From the NCBI RefSeq assembly GCF_000169195.2, contig NC_016023.1, positions 1,178,001-1,242,000 of the forward strand: 64,000 bases of DNA, in the 5' to 3' direction. Numbering within the stretch: the stretch's first letter is position 1; each line of letters begins with the position of its first letter. The stretch comes from Heyndrickxia coagulans 36D1. GTDB taxonomy: Bacteria; Bacillota; Bacilli; Bacillales; Bacillaceae_C. Below the pieces are notes generated by a model. The model did not search any database and was not told the origin of the DNA. It worked only from the letters and a program-made list of their open reading frames with translations. Shown here in pieces: positions 7,863 to 16,823 of this stretch. The position numbers and the translations under genes were made by a program.

Positions 7863-8415
7863 AAAACAATTTTTATCCAAATTGGAATCTTCGTTGAAAA
7901 GCCTTCCTGCCAATGAACGCCAGGATATTTTGCAGGATTTTGAAGAACATTTCACCATTGGCTTGCAGGAGGGAAAAACAGAAGAACAAATTTCAACTTC
8001 CCTTGGTTCCCCGCACCAGATTGCAAAAGACATGGTTGCGGCCTACCATCTGGAAAGAGTGGAGACAAAGGCAACGTTCGGAAATATTTTGCGCGCAGTA
8101 TGGGCCACGATTGGATTGGGATTTTTCAACTTGGCCATTGTACTGGGGCCATTTATTGCGTTGGCCGGCATTATTTTTTCCGGCTGGATTACAGGAATTG
8201 TGTTTTTGGCTTCTCCTTTCCTGTTTCTCATAAACATCCTCCTGTATCCGGAAACATTCACGCTTTTTTACTTATTTGTTTCCATTGCCACTTGCGGGAT
8301 CGGATTTTTTGTCGTCATCGGGATGTATTTTGCGACCCGTACATTAATGCAAGGCTTTATCCGCTATTTAAGATGGAATGTAAATCTGATCAAAGGGGGG
8401 CTGAAAAATGGATAA
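7855..8415 (+). CDS. DUF1700 family membrane protein
   Basis: 186 residues. The first 70 residues form the helical N-terminal module typical of DUF1700/HAAS proteins ([20 protein letters not shown], then [10 protein letters not shown] and a S.LGSP..IAKD.V segment). The remainder holds three to four hydrophobic helices. DUF1700 genes are usually found between padR and DUF4097 genes, exactly as here, where all three reading frames overlap by a few bases. Such operons are thought to adjust membrane or envelope properties; the biochemical role is not known. Confidence 0.88.
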   Translation: MNKKQFLSKLESSLKSLPANERQDILQDFEEHFTIGLQEGKTEEQISTSLGSPHQIAKDMVAAYHLERVETKATFGNILRAVWATIGLGFFNLAIVLGPFIALAGIIFSGWITGIVFLASPFLFLINILLYPETFTLFYLFVSIATCGIGFFVVIGMYFATRTLMQGFIRYLRWNVNLIKGGLKNG

Positions 8416-9265
8416 AATAAAGAAAATGTCACTTGTGGCGTTGGTACTGTTACTTGTAGGGATTGTTGGAAGCCTCCTTACATTCAGGCCCGTCTTCCGG
8501 CAAGAAGCCAAGTTGGAAGAAAAAGTCATCCACGAAAAGTTCAGCCGAATTCAGATCGCAACCGATAATACCGCAATTGAGATTTTACCAGCGACTGGTT
8601 CGGCAGCAAAAATCACAGTATCAGGCAGGGCCGAAAAAGGTTCTGCATATCACTTGTCTACGGATGTTAAGAACGCTGTGCTCTCCATCAATGTAAAATA
8701 TAAACAACGAAATTTCGTCAACTTCTTCCCTTCATCCTCGTCTTTAAAAGTGTATGTGCCGAAAAAATGGTATGAATCATTGCAAATTAATAGTAACGAC
8801 GGGCGCGTCCGGGCGGGGGATTTTCGGGCAAGAGAGATGCGCATCCATGTAAGGGATGGAAAAATTGAACTGAACCGTATCAACGCGGATACGATTACGA
8901 CAGAGGCAAGTGACGGATCAAGCACCCTTGAAAATGTGAAAGCCTCCCTAGTCAAAGTAAAATCGGATGACGGAAAAATAGTTTTAAAGCATTTGGATAG
9001 CCGGGTTTCGGGTAAAACCACTGACGGAAGTATCCTTTTTATCACTCGTCACTTGAATCATCCGGTAGAACTGCGAGCAATTGACGGCAATATCAAAATA
9101 CAAACGGAGAAAAAACCGGATAATGCTACAATCAGTGCAAGTACAGTAGATGGAAAAGTTAACGTTTTTGGCAGCTCTAACAGAAATATGACGTTCGGCA
9201 GGGGAAAATCTATGATCCAGCTTTTCACTGCAGATGGAAGTGTCACTGTGGAAAAAACAAAGTGA
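8408..9265 (+). CDS. DUF4097 beta-strand repeat protein, membrane anchored
   Basis: 285 residues with an N-terminal signal anchor (about residues 7-27) and an outside domain. From about residue 40 on, the chain is built of repeated short beta strands with periodic DG/DGS turns (SNDGRV, VRDGKI, ASDGSS, SDDGKI, TTDGSI, AIDGNI, STVDGKV, TADGSV), the hallmark of the DUF4097 parallel beta-helix/solenoid. It overlaps the DUF1700 gene by 8 nt and is the last gene of the padR operon, closed by a terminator. Relatives include LiaG-like proteins of cell-envelope stress systems. Confidence 0.88.
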   Translation: MDKIKKMSLVALVLLLVGIVGSLLTFRPVFRQEAKLEEKVIHEKFSRIQIATDNTAIEILPATGSAAKITVSGRAEKGSAYHLSTDVKNAVLSINVKYKQRNFVNFFPSSSSLKVYVPKKWYESLQINSNDGRVRAGDFRAREMRIHVRDGKIELNRINADTITTEASDGSSTLENVKASLVKVKSDDGKIVLKHLDSRVSGKTTDGSILFITRHLNHPVELRAIDGNIKIQTEKKPDNATISASTVDGKVNVFGSSNRNMTFGRGKSMIQLFTADGSVTVEKTK

Positions 9266-9278
9266 ATTTCTAAAAACG

Positions 9279-9308
9279 GCGGGACGTTCGTGATGTCCCG
9301 CTCTTTCT
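9279..9308 (+). terminator. Terminator of the padR operon
   Basis: GCGGGAC (9279-9285) pairs with GTCCCGC (9295-9301), followed by TCTTTCT. Confidence 0.75.
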
Positions 9309-9343
9309 ATAGTGTTTTCGCATTTATTAAATCCGGGCACAAG

Positions 9344-11077
9344 CTACCGGAGTTGTGCTTCAATATTTGACAGCAATTCTAAGACCTGGTTGGAGGCTTC
9401 TTCCAACTGTTTTAGCGCACCTTCTCCAGTTTTCATCTCTCCCCTTTTAAAACTTTCCACTGCCTGTCTTGCATAATGATGGACTTCTTTATGAGGCTTT
9501 TCCAATTGTTTAAAAGCATCTATTTTCCTGATATTTTCAGGCAAATTTCCGTAATACCATTGGCCTAACCGGCAAGTTTCGTGAGAAGTCAACTCGTTTT
9601 CATCAATATTTCCCAGTCCCATCAGCATGTTATATACTTTCCACTTCCAAAGCAGGTGATCCGTTTTCGTGATTCTTACAATATCTTTTGAGCTAAACTT
9701 AATGTTAATCGTAAAAAAGTTTTTCCTAAAGTGATCCATTTTTTTGCTTAAATCAAATACTAATTTTGCTGTTTTTCGTGCAATCTCCTGGGACTGCTGA
9801 CTGTGATTTCTTATCGTACTATTTAAATTTGCAATTTCGTTAATGGTTGCGGACTGTTCTTCACTCATTGAGGCAATTTGTGTAATCGATTCATTGATGT
9901 TTTCCATCATTTTTACAATTTCCATAATTTCTGTACCGGCAAGTTCGGCATGGCCGACACTTTCCTTTACAATTTTGCCTGTTTGCTGTATTTCTTGGAT
10001 GACCTCATTGGCCACTTTTTGCAGCGCTTCCATGTTCGATGTAATACTGGAAATTTGAACTTTCGTATGTTCTGACAGCTCCCGGATTTCTGAGGCAACA
10101 ACGGCAAAGCCAAGCCCGTTTTCTCCAGCCCTTGCAGCTTCAATGCTGGCATTTAAAGCAAGAAGATTGATTTGGTCAGCTATCCCCCTGATCACATTTA
10201 TAACATCTTTCGTATTATGAATTTCTTTATCCAGCAGCTCTACTTTTTCAAACACGTTTTCATATACTTGCCCGACCATTTGAATATCTCCAAGCGCATG
10301 ATCTACTACTCTTTTGCTTGTGAACACAGACTGGACTGCCTGGTCGGTCCCTTCCGCAACTTTGGTTGCATATTGGGCCACTTCCTGAATGGATGCGCTC
10401 ATTTCTTCCGTTGCCGCCGAAACATTATCCGTCTCTTCTATTTGCCTGTTCATCGATTCAATTAATTGTTTGGTTTCATTAATTTTCGTTGTCTCATTCA
10501 GCATATCTGACATACCAAACAAAAAAGTTCTGAACGTTTCTTCCATATAAACTTCCACAATTAATTGTTGGTCAAACGCAGCTAACTTCTGAACAGCAAG
10601 GACAACCTTTGTCATTTTGTCGGGCGTATGATGTAAATGCTTCATGAGTATAGATCCCATCGATTGAATCAAAAAATGGTGGGCTGCAATAAAATTATCA
10701 GCCGTTAAATTAATCCTGCTATGGACTTTGCCAATTTTAATTCTTGTAAGCACATAGGTTTGATCCACTTCTGCTTGAAAAAACTGCTCCACATATGTTT
10801 TTAAAGTTTCATACAGCCTGTCGAGGGTGGAATATCGCATAATGAGTTTATGAAATTGTTCAACTGAAGTAAGCCTTTCATAAAAAATTTGAACCATCTT
10901 TTCCTTATAAGGCTCTATAATCGCTGCCGCTTCCCGAACATTTTGTAATGTTTCCTGATCCACACCGAGGTAATTTAATTTTTCCCGTGCCCTTCCTCCA
11001 ATTTCCGTTATATCCGTATCATCGCAATAATGCATGTACTGGTCCCATGATTTTAACTTTTTTAAAAAGATCCCCAT
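9344..11077 (-). CDS. Globin-coupled methyl-accepting transducer with C-terminal CZB domain (HemAT-like)
   Basis: 577 residues from the ATG at 11077 (GAGGGAG upstream; an ATG 30 nt further out is less well placed). There are no membrane helices. Residues about 20-190 are a protoglobin sensor; the segment [14 protein letters not shown] matches the proximal-histidine region of HemAT. Residues about 200-450 are the coiled-coil methyl-accepting domain with the tip [20 protein letters not shown]. The last 100 residues carry a CZB-like zinc site: [20 protein letters not shown] and PHKEVHHYA supply the H, C and HxxxH ligands. HemAT of B. subtilis senses oxygen and ends without CZB, so this is a combined heme and zinc sensor. 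Confidence 0.88.
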   Translation of the reverse strand: MGIFLKKLKSWDQYMHYCDDTDITEIGGRAREKLNYLGVDQETLQNVREAAAIIEPYKEKMVQIFYERLTSVEQFHKLIMRYSTLDRLYETLKTYVEQFFQAEVDQTYVLTRIKIGKVHSRINLTADNFIAAHHFLIQSMGSILMKHLHHTPDKMTKVVLAVQKLAAFDQQLIVEVYMEETFRTFLFGMSDMLNETTKINETKQLIESMNRQIEETDNVSAATEEMSASIQEVAQYATKVAEGTDQAVQSVFTSKRVVDHALGDIQMVGQVYENVFEKVELLDKEIHNTKDVINVIRGIADQINLLALNASIEAARAGENGLGFAVVASEIRELSEHTKVQISSITSNMEALQKVANEVIQEIQQTGKIVKESVGHAELAGTEIMEIVKMMENINESITQIASMSEEQSATINEIANLNSTIRNHSQQSQEIARKTAKLVFDLSKKMDHFRKNFFTINIKFSSKDIVRITKTDHLLWKWKVYNMLMGLGNIDENELTSHETCRLGQWYYGNLPENIRKIDAFKQLEKPHKEVHHYARQAVESFKRGEMKTGEGALKQLEEASNQVLELLSNIEAQLR

Positions 11078-11428
11078 AACACTCTCCCTCTTTCCATTGA
11101 TTTCCACATTATTACTATTTTCACAGGAAAAAAGTCACAAGTCAAGCGTTTCCATTCAATATTCTGTCTATATTTGGCGAATAGAAATGAACTTAAAGTC
11201 CTATTGTATGCCAAAAATATGACGCAAGGTTCACTAAAAAAGTAGAAACTCTGTATATTACTCGAAGGGGTAGATGAGCAAAAAAATGGGAGGGCACTCT
11301 GACATCTAAATGTACACTTTGAAATGAAAATGTAGGAGGTTTATATTCGCTTTTTGAAGTTTTCTGGCAGGTAGCGTACAATGATTTGTAGGGAAACTTA
11401 TCTAACATAAATAAGGAGAGCGGATTTC
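11078..11428. other. Intergenic region with IS-end-like sequence
   Basis: No gene is visible. TTACTCGAAGGGG at 11258-11270 recurs in the same orientation at 16088-16100. The following A- and G-rich stretch (AAAAAAATGGGAGGG) resembles debris of an insertion sequence end. A ribosome binding site (AAGGAGAG) before 11429 belongs to the sirtuin gene. Confidence 0.4.
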
Positions 11429-12160
11429 ATGTTAGAAGATTGGTTAAAGTCATCCCGTCATACGGTCGTCTTTACCGGAGCAGGGATGTCAACCGAAAGC
11501 GGACTACCGGATTTTCGTTCAAGACATAACGGACTGTGGAAAAAGAAAGATCCAAGTCAAATTGCCAGTACGAAAGCCCTGAATGAAAATGTCGAAGCAT
11601 TTATCGCGTTTTATCGGGAACGCGTATTAGGTGTAAAAGAATTTGGACCGCATCAAGGTCATTATATTTTAGCCAAATGGGAACAGCAAGGGTTCATTCG
11701 CTCAATTATTACTCAAAACGTGGACGGCTTTCATCAGGAAGCGGGCAGTAAGCGGGTCGCTGAATTGCATGGGACCCTTCAAAAAGTCCATTGCCAAACG
11801 TGTGGAAGAGAATATAGTAGTGAAAACTATGTCAATAACGATTTCTACTGTGAATGCGGCGGGGTGCTACGACCAAATATCGTATTATTTGGTGAAGCGC
11901 TGCCACAAGAAGCTTTTCAATTTGCTCTGGAGGAAGCAGAGAAAGCAGACCTTTTTATCGTCTTAGGTTCCTCTTTATCCGTTACACCTGCCAACCAATT
12001 TCCTTTAATCGCCAAAGAGAACGGTGCAAAATTAGTGATTGTGAACATGGAACCGACCCAATTTGATCGGTATGCCGATCAAGTGATTCATGATAAAAAG
12101 ATCGGTCAATTACTTATAGAACTGGATAAAAAGATATCATCCCCAATTAAAAAAGTGTGA
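11429..12160 (+). CDS. Sir2-family NAD-dependent protein deacylase
   Basis: 243 residues. The Rossmann NAD-binding motif GAGMSTESGLPDFRS lies at residues 17-31, TQNVDGFH near residue 95, the catalytic histidine in AELHG near residue 117, and the small zinc module with two Cys pairs follows (CQTCGREY and CECGG). RPNIVLFGEALP and GSSLSVTPAN complete the core. These are all the residues needed for NAD-dependent removal of acyl groups from lysine. Length fits CobB-like bacterial sirtuins. It is transcribed alone in an accessory region next to a decayed MFS gene; B. subtilis has one such protein (SrtN). Confidence 0.93.
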   Translation: MLEDWLKSSRHTVVFTGAGMSTESGLPDFRSRHNGLWKKKDPSQIASTKALNENVEAFIAFYRERVLGVKEFGPHQGHYILAKWEQQGFIRSIITQNVDGFHQEAGSKRVAELHGTLQKVHCQTCGREYSSENYVNNDFYCECGGVLRPNIVLFGEALPQEAFQFALEEAEKADLFIVLGSSLSVTPANQFPLIAKENGAKLVIVNMEPTQFDRYADQVIHDKKIGQLLIELDKKISSPIKKV

Positions 12161-12189
12161 AAATTCGATAGGTAAATATTTAGTAATTA

Positions 12190-13306
12190 GAATTATATGT
12201 TTGAAGGTATTGCTAAAAGTGGAATTATAATTGCCTGTTTTCGGGTTGTTATGGCCATACTCCCCCCTCCCCACATTTGCAGGCGTTTCAATTTCCAGTA
12301 TTCCGTTTCAGCTTCGACACCCAGTCAATCAGCCGTATACTTTGAAATATTTGCCGGAATGCCTTTTTATGAGCGTATATTTCACAAATGTTCAAGATGA
12401 CATTCGTACGCCAGCCGCATAGATAAATTCCCTTTGGAAACGATTGATCGTATAAGAATTGCAGGGATCGGAGCTGGTCTTTATTCTCCGCTTGCCACGG
12501 CAACCGCTTCATCTCTTGTTTCCGATAAGAAGCGCGGACGTGCCTTAGGTATGACATTAGGCGGTATGAGCATGGGGACGGTCGTGGGGGTTCTACTCGG
12601 ATTGATAGTTGCTGCGCATGCAGGTTGGGATGGGACGTTATGGCTCATTACGATACTTGGTCTCATTGCTATGATTGGGATTGTCATCTGGTTTCCAAAC
12701 ATTCCAGCTTCGCCCCCACCGTCATTACGGCAACGTCTTGCAATGCTGGCCAATGGAAGAGTAACAGCAACGGTTGGCATTACTTTTGTGACAGGCATTG
12801 CAAGTTTGGGGCTTTATACGTATATCGCTCCAATCTTGCAGAACTTGGATGGAATCCATTCTGTTACACCATATCTTTGGGCCTGGGGCATTGGTGGTGT
12901 TGTCGGCAGCTTATTCATTGGTACTCTTATTGATCGAATAGGACGCCCAGGCTGGATTATGGGCGGTATACTAATTCTATTAGCATTAGCCATGTTCAGT
13001 CTGCCGTTAAGTCTGGGAATTCCGATTCTAATGTTTCTACCCTTCTTTATTTGGGGTGCAATGGGATGGGCTTCACTAGCCCCTCAACAGCATGTATTAC
13101 TCGAGTTACAGCCTAAACACGGACCCGCTGTTGTCGCTTTAAACAGTTCCGCCAATTATTTAGGGAGCTCAGTAGGGTCTGCGCTTGGAGGGGTTGTTAT
13201 GGTAGCTGGATTGACACCTTCCCAACTTCCATTTGCAGCCGGCTGTCTTGTGCTAGTGGCTTTACTAGGACAATTGGTGATTTTGTCAATAAAAAGAAAG
13301 AGATAG
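12190..13306 (+). pseudogene. Decayed MFS transporter (N-terminus broken)
   Basis: From 12434 an open frame codes for 290 residues that match the last nine helices of an AraJ-like DHA1 exporter, with motif C-like GGMSMGTVVGVLLG and a mid-chain SDKKRGRALGMTL loop. The first 100 or so residues, including helices 1-3 and the A motif, are missing. The 240 bp upstream contain short MFS-like pieces in other frames (for example an STPSQSAVYFEIFAG-like stretch) broken by stops and shifts. No ribosome binding site precedes a start near 12434. It is most likely inactive. Confidence 0.7.
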
Positions 13307-13326
13307 AAAAATTGAATTTTGATTAA

Positions 13327-13366
13327 AAAAGACCATCTTGAAAACGAAAAAGGATGGTCTTTCTTG
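13327..13366 (+). terminator. Terminator of the decayed MFS gene
   Basis: AAAGACCATC (13328-13337) pairs with GATGGTCTTT (13353-13362) across a 15-nt A-rich loop and is followed by CTTG. Its survival fits recent decay of the gene upstream. Confidence 0.6.
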
Positions 13367-13946
13367 CCTCCTCTTAGAAAAGGATCAACCCCGCAACCTT
13401 TCTTAATAAAATGGTCTTATGTCGTAAATGACCTTTTTCTTGGGTCCAGATCATGATGAATGCCAATGCAATGTCATTCACCGACAGTCTTAAAAAACTT
13501 TTTCAATTCCCCTCCTAATCTGCATCGAGGATAGAAATTACACTGGTCAAAAGAAAAACTGAACCCGTTTTGGATCCAGTTTGAATTTGGTTTTCAATTG
13601 AATTTTGCCTGCCAAATCGGACTGTTTTCCTGTTGAATCCGGGACTGGCTATTTAGGACCTGTTGAATAAGCAAAAATTACAGATTAAAGAAGGATTTCG
13701 GCTACTTTTCGCGAATATAATGTGTAAGGAAAGCTGTCGGCAAATAGTTTCAATATGTAAAATGGGACACGGAGACCATTGGAATTATTTGGTACAAAAA
13801 GTTCTCCGTTACTTTTGAGCAGATAAGTATCTCCCTTTAAGGCAAGTCCTATAAGGTTGACATTTATTTGATGAACATACACATAAATTTCGGTAAGCCC
13901 TCATAGTTATAGTGATGTAGGAAATAAAATATGGGAGGTAAAGTAT
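13367..13946. other. Non-coding stretch with a dispersed repeat copy
   Basis: No convincing gene. Positions 13548-13656 share a repeat with 18133-18270: a 29-bp core (CAAAAGAAAAACTG..., one mismatch) followed by weaker similarity around TTTGCCTGC and CTATTTA. A 65-codon GTG-started ORF on the minus strand (13685-13882) has no ribosome binding site and is not called. A GGGAGGTAA site just before 13947 serves the next gene. Confidence 0.5.
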
Positions 13947-14522
13947 ATGAGCAAACATTTTCCAAATGTGAGCGTGGACTTAATCGAGGCGGCTAGGAGG
14001 AGTGATGGGGTTTTAAGTAGGTTATCAGAAGAGGAACTTACATGTATAAAAAACAGATACTTGAAATTCCTATATTTAGTGAAAAAATATCCTTACACCT
14101 CAATCTGCCCTACGTATGATATTGACGAAATGTGGCACCTTCATATTCTTCATCCACAGAAATATTATAATGATTGCATGGATTACTTTGGTTGTATTTT
14201 AGATCATAATCCTGGTTATGGCAAAGAAGAATCTGAGCTTCCTCATTTAATGAATATATATAGGGAGTCTTTGAAAAAATGGTCCGTTGAATTTAAAGAA
14301 GACTATAATATACCGTTATCAGATAAAGTTAAAGAACTAGCCAAAAATGGCACGAATGCTGAAGTAAAGACTTGCTATAATGAACCATTGAAAGCTGGAA
14401 CCTGCTATAATGAACCGTTGAAAGCTGCAACCTGCTATAATGAACCGTTGAAAGGTGAACAAGAAAAAAAGACTTGCTTAAACGAACCATTAAAAACTGA
14501 ACAAGCCAAGGTTCAGATTTAA
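13947..14522 (+). CDS. GRDP-like domain protein with four C-terminal TCxNEPLK repeats
   Basis: 191 residues behind a strong GGGAGGTAA site. Residues about 40-115 resemble the GRDP-like domain (PF07173/DUF1399 type): YPYTSICPTYDIDEMWHLHI, the WHLH motif at 63-66, then YYNDCMDYFGCILDHNPGYG. From residue 142 the chain turns into near-exact repeats: TCYNEPLKAG, TCYNEPLKAA, TCYNEPLKGEQEKK and TCLNEPLKTEQAKVQI. Each unit holds one Cys. The layout - globular leader-like domain, then tandem short Cys units at the C-terminus, then a hairpin and an MFS exporter - is what a multi-core peptide precursor or a metal-binding/exported repeat protein would show. No modification enzyme is adjacent. The function is not known; the peptide-precursor reading is inference. 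Confidence 0.75.
   Translation: MSKHFPNVSVDLIEAARRSDGVLSRLSEEELTCIKNRYLKFLYLVKKYPYTSICPTYDIDEMWHLHILHPQKYYNDCMDYFGCILDHNPGYGKEESELPHLMNIYRESLKKWSVEFKEDYNIPLSDKVKELAKNGTNAEVKTCYNEPLKAGTCYNEPLKAATCYNEPLKGEQEKKTCLNEPLKTEQAKVQI
14370..14501 (+). repeat. Tandem repeats coding for TCxNEPLK units
   Basis: Four units of 24 nt (ACTTGCTATAATGAACC and variants) begin at 14370, 14400, 14430 and 14472. The first three are spaced 30 nt apart and nearly identical in DNA, indicating recent duplication; the fourth is diverged in third positions but keeps the peptide except Tyr to Leu, suggesting selection on the protein sequence. Confidence 0.8.
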
Positions 14523-14550
14523 GGTGAAAAGTCAGCAAACGATTGTTTAT

Positions 14551-14586
14551 AAGGCAAGCCTATTTTAATTTAGGCTTGCCTTTGGC
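14551..14586 (+). terminator. Hairpin between the repeat protein and the MFS exporter genes
   Basis: AAGGCAAGCCTA (14551-14562) pairs perfectly with TAGGCTTGCCTT (14571-14582), followed by TTGG. The T-run is short, so read-through is likely. It would let the upstream gene be expressed more than the transporter. Confidence 0.6.
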
Positions 14587-14614
14587 CATAAAAGCATTTT
14601 TTGGGGGTGCCAAT

Positions 14615-15826
14615 ATGTTAAACAACGCAGTAAACAGATTAATACTTGTTGATACCATTAATACGCTAGGTACCGCAATAACATGGACCGGTCTTCCCAT
14701 TTTTGCCCTCAATCTAACAGGCTCATTCCTTTATGCCGGAAGTTTGTACCTTACAGAAACGATTGCGGGAATAATATCTACCATTGTAAGCGGACATTTT
14801 ATAGACAAAGTATCTTCTAAAAAGATGATATTTACTTCCTTTTTTCTTAATTGCTTTGTTATGATAACATTATTTTCATTACTATCATTTAAACATTTTA
14901 TTATTTTTTTATTCCCTTTGATGATCTTATCCCAATCACTTGGGCATTTTGCTAATCTGTGTCTTGAAGTATGGTTTAGAGATTTGACAATTAAAGATCC
15001 AAACATAGGATTAGCAAGGGCAATAAGCAAGAAAAACACGTTTACTACAACTTGTAAGACTGTAGGTTTTACTATCGGGCCACTCATTTTTGGTATTTTA
15101 AGTTCGTACGCCATTCTCATAGACTCTGCTTCTTTTCTCGTGTGCGCGTTTTTAATCATGAGGTTTGATGAAAAAATTCAAATCGAACACTCGCATGATA
15201 CTGCATGGTTTTCCTTAGCATATTTGAAAAGGACTTTAAAAGATAAAATACTGCGGATTTACTTTTTCTCACATTTACTAGGTGGCATGATTGGCCCCGT
15301 AATGACGAGCCTTTCGGTGTATATTTTGGAAGGACATTTTAAAGTAGCTGACTTTGAAATATCGATTTTTTGGCTCGTTGGTGGTGTTTTTGTGATTTTA
15401 TCCAATATGATATTATCAAGATCCAGTCTTTTATTCGCTTCAAAGGTATTTTTGTATTTTCTAACTGTCTTTTTGGTATGTGGGGGCATTGTTATGATGG
15501 GAGCCTCCTTAAACTGGATATTCTTTATAGTTGGATTTGCCATTATGACGATGGGAAACCCCGTAATAAATAATTTGCTCTCAGCTGAAACCTTTAAAGC
15601 GATCCCCCAATATGAAAAAGGTAAAGTAATGGGCGTGATGGAGGCATCAGCAGATCTAGGCACCCTTTCTTTTATGATCATTTCTTGGGGATTAATAGAA
15701 ACCTTTGGGATATTTATAACTTGTATGATAATCGCCGTTATGGCCATCTTACGGATTACCTTGTTTTATTCTTCATTTAAGATAAAATCAGATATCCCGA
15801 TAGAGAATATAACAAAAAACCTTTAG
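14615..15826 (+). CDS. MFS transporter next to the repeat protein
   Basis: 403 residues from the ATG at 14615 (GGGGGTG upstream); the open frame begins earlier but has no site there. Twelve hydrophobic segments can be followed. The helix 2-3 loop reads GHFIDKVSSKKMIF, a variant of MFS motif A. It resembles the large group of MFS proteins related to macrolide/enterobactin exporters (MefA/EntS type). It lies 92 nt behind the TCxNEPLK repeat gene in the same direction, so export of a product from that gene is an attractive but unproven idea. Codon use is AT-rich, like the whole island. Confidence 0.85.
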   Translation: MLNNAVNRLILVDTINTLGTAITWTGLPIFALNLTGSFLYAGSLYLTETIAGIISTIVSGHFIDKVSSKKMIFTSFFLNCFVMITLFSLLSFKHFIIFLFPLMILSQSLGHFANLCLEVWFRDLTIKDPNIGLARAISKKNTFTTTCKTVGFTIGPLIFGILSSYAILIDSASFLVCAFLIMRFDEKIQIEHSHDTAWFSLAYLKRTLKDKILRIYFFSHLLGGMIGPVMTSLSVYILEGHFKVADFEISIFWLVGGVFVILSNMILSRSSLLFASKVFLYFLTVFLVCGGIVMMGASLNWIFFIVGFAIMTMGNPVINNLLSAETFKAIPQYEKGKVMGVMEASADLGTLSFMIISWGLIETFGIFITCMIIAVMAILRITLFYSSFKIKSDIPIENITKNL

Positions 15827-16209
15827 GAGAATATGTCAAACTCTTTGGAGAAAGCCACCAAAAACGCTGCCGGTAACATGGTTATCGGCAGAAAACACCA
15901 AAATGACCATATATTTTACGAATCGTTGCCATCCCCCTTATTACTCTAAAGAGGATCCAGGGTTAATTTTGGGCAGAGTTTCTTTTTTCTTGACTATATT
16001 CCGCAACTCCATTTTTTCAAAAACTACAAAATTGAGGGAAGCCGACTAAAATTTGTACTCTTCTTTAAATAAAGTATGTGTAAAATTTTACTCGAAGGGG
16101 CGTATGTGGAAAATTTTTCTCGATAGGTTATACCGGCTACTTCAAGTCACTCCTTTTGTACCCTTTCGGCTGCGAAAGGTCTCTAAATTTATTTGATCCT
16201 GCAAATCCA
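15827..16209. other. Intergenic region with hairpin and IS-end-like direct repeats
   Basis: CTGCCG (15867-15872) pairs with CGGCAG (15886-15891) with extended arms; only the minus strand has a following T-run. Two direct repeats follow: AAAATTTTACTCGA (16083-16096) and AAAATTTTTCTCGA (about 16111-16124), each preceded by TGTG/TGTGG. Repeated short boxes like these are typical of ends of IS21-family elements. No transposase gene is present, so this would be a relic. Confidence 0.4.
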
Positions 16210-16731
16210 TTAAAAATTATATCCCTTTATCTTTTTCCATTTTCTAATTTTAGTTCTAAACGTTTTAAATGGCGCTACTGTATTGATATGAATCCACTTC
16301 CAAATTGGCCAATTGGATGGTGTTGAAGACGCCCACTGTCTGCCGCCTTGCTCAAATAATTCTTGGTCATTATAGCTTTCAACCAATTGAATGATTTTAT
16401 GAACATCCTGATTAAACAGTTCAATTAACGTTTCAATCGAATCATTTGCATATTTATCATAAAAGCTCTGATAAAGCCCGCCTAGGTTATTCCATTTATA
16501 ATCTGGCGCAGGTGTGATTACATTTTTTCCCTCTTTGTTATCTTGTTCCCATGATAATATTAAATTTAACCATCCCAGTTGGTAAGCAATCATCTGGGAT
16601 GGCGTTCTATCCACTCCGTTTACAAATACATCTTTATTAAGATTATTAATAGAACGGAATTCATCAATAAATAACTTTGCACTCTTAGTAATTTCATCAA
16701 TCAAGGATTTTTTACTCTCATATTTTGGCAA
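16210..16731 (-). CDS. ClbS/DfsB family four-helix-bundle protein (DUF1706)
   Basis: About 173 residues from the TTG at 16731, which has AAGGGG at the right distance; a GTG at 16740 is too close to that site. The chain matches DUF1706: YESKKSLIDEITKSAKLFIDEF at the N-terminus, a central RTPSQMIAYQLGWLNLILSW helix, and the conserved C-terminal WPIWKWIHINTVAPFKTFR segment. Members include ClbS, which protects against colibactin, and DfsB; most are uncharacterised DinB-like bundles. It is AT-rich and probably horizontally acquired. Confidence 0.85.
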   Translation of the reverse strand: MPKYESKKSLIDEITKSAKLFIDEFRSINNLNKDVFVNGVDRTPSQMIAYQLGWLNLILSWEQDNKEGKNVITPAPDYKWNNLGGLYQSFYDKYANDSIETLIELFNQDVHKIIQLVESYNDQELFEQGGRQWASSTPSNWPIWKWIHINTVAPFKTFRTKIRKWKKIKGYNF

Positions 16732-16823
16732 TCGTAACACCCCTTACCGAGTTTTGAGTGTTCATGCTTTTATTTTTGCTTTAAACCCTTGTAGAACAAG
16801 GGGTGAGAATAGATTTCGGTGTT

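Noticed and set aside
13685-13882. 65-codon minus-strand ORF in the repeat-rich intergenic region
   Set aside because: GTG start without ribosome binding site, no neighbour in the same direction and no family resemblance; cannot be supported, though the sequence is not obviously a shadow.
14370-14519. CRISPR array
   Set aside because: The repeats are in frame within a gene, code for a conserved peptide and have no spacers; no CRISPR-like array exists elsewhere in the window.
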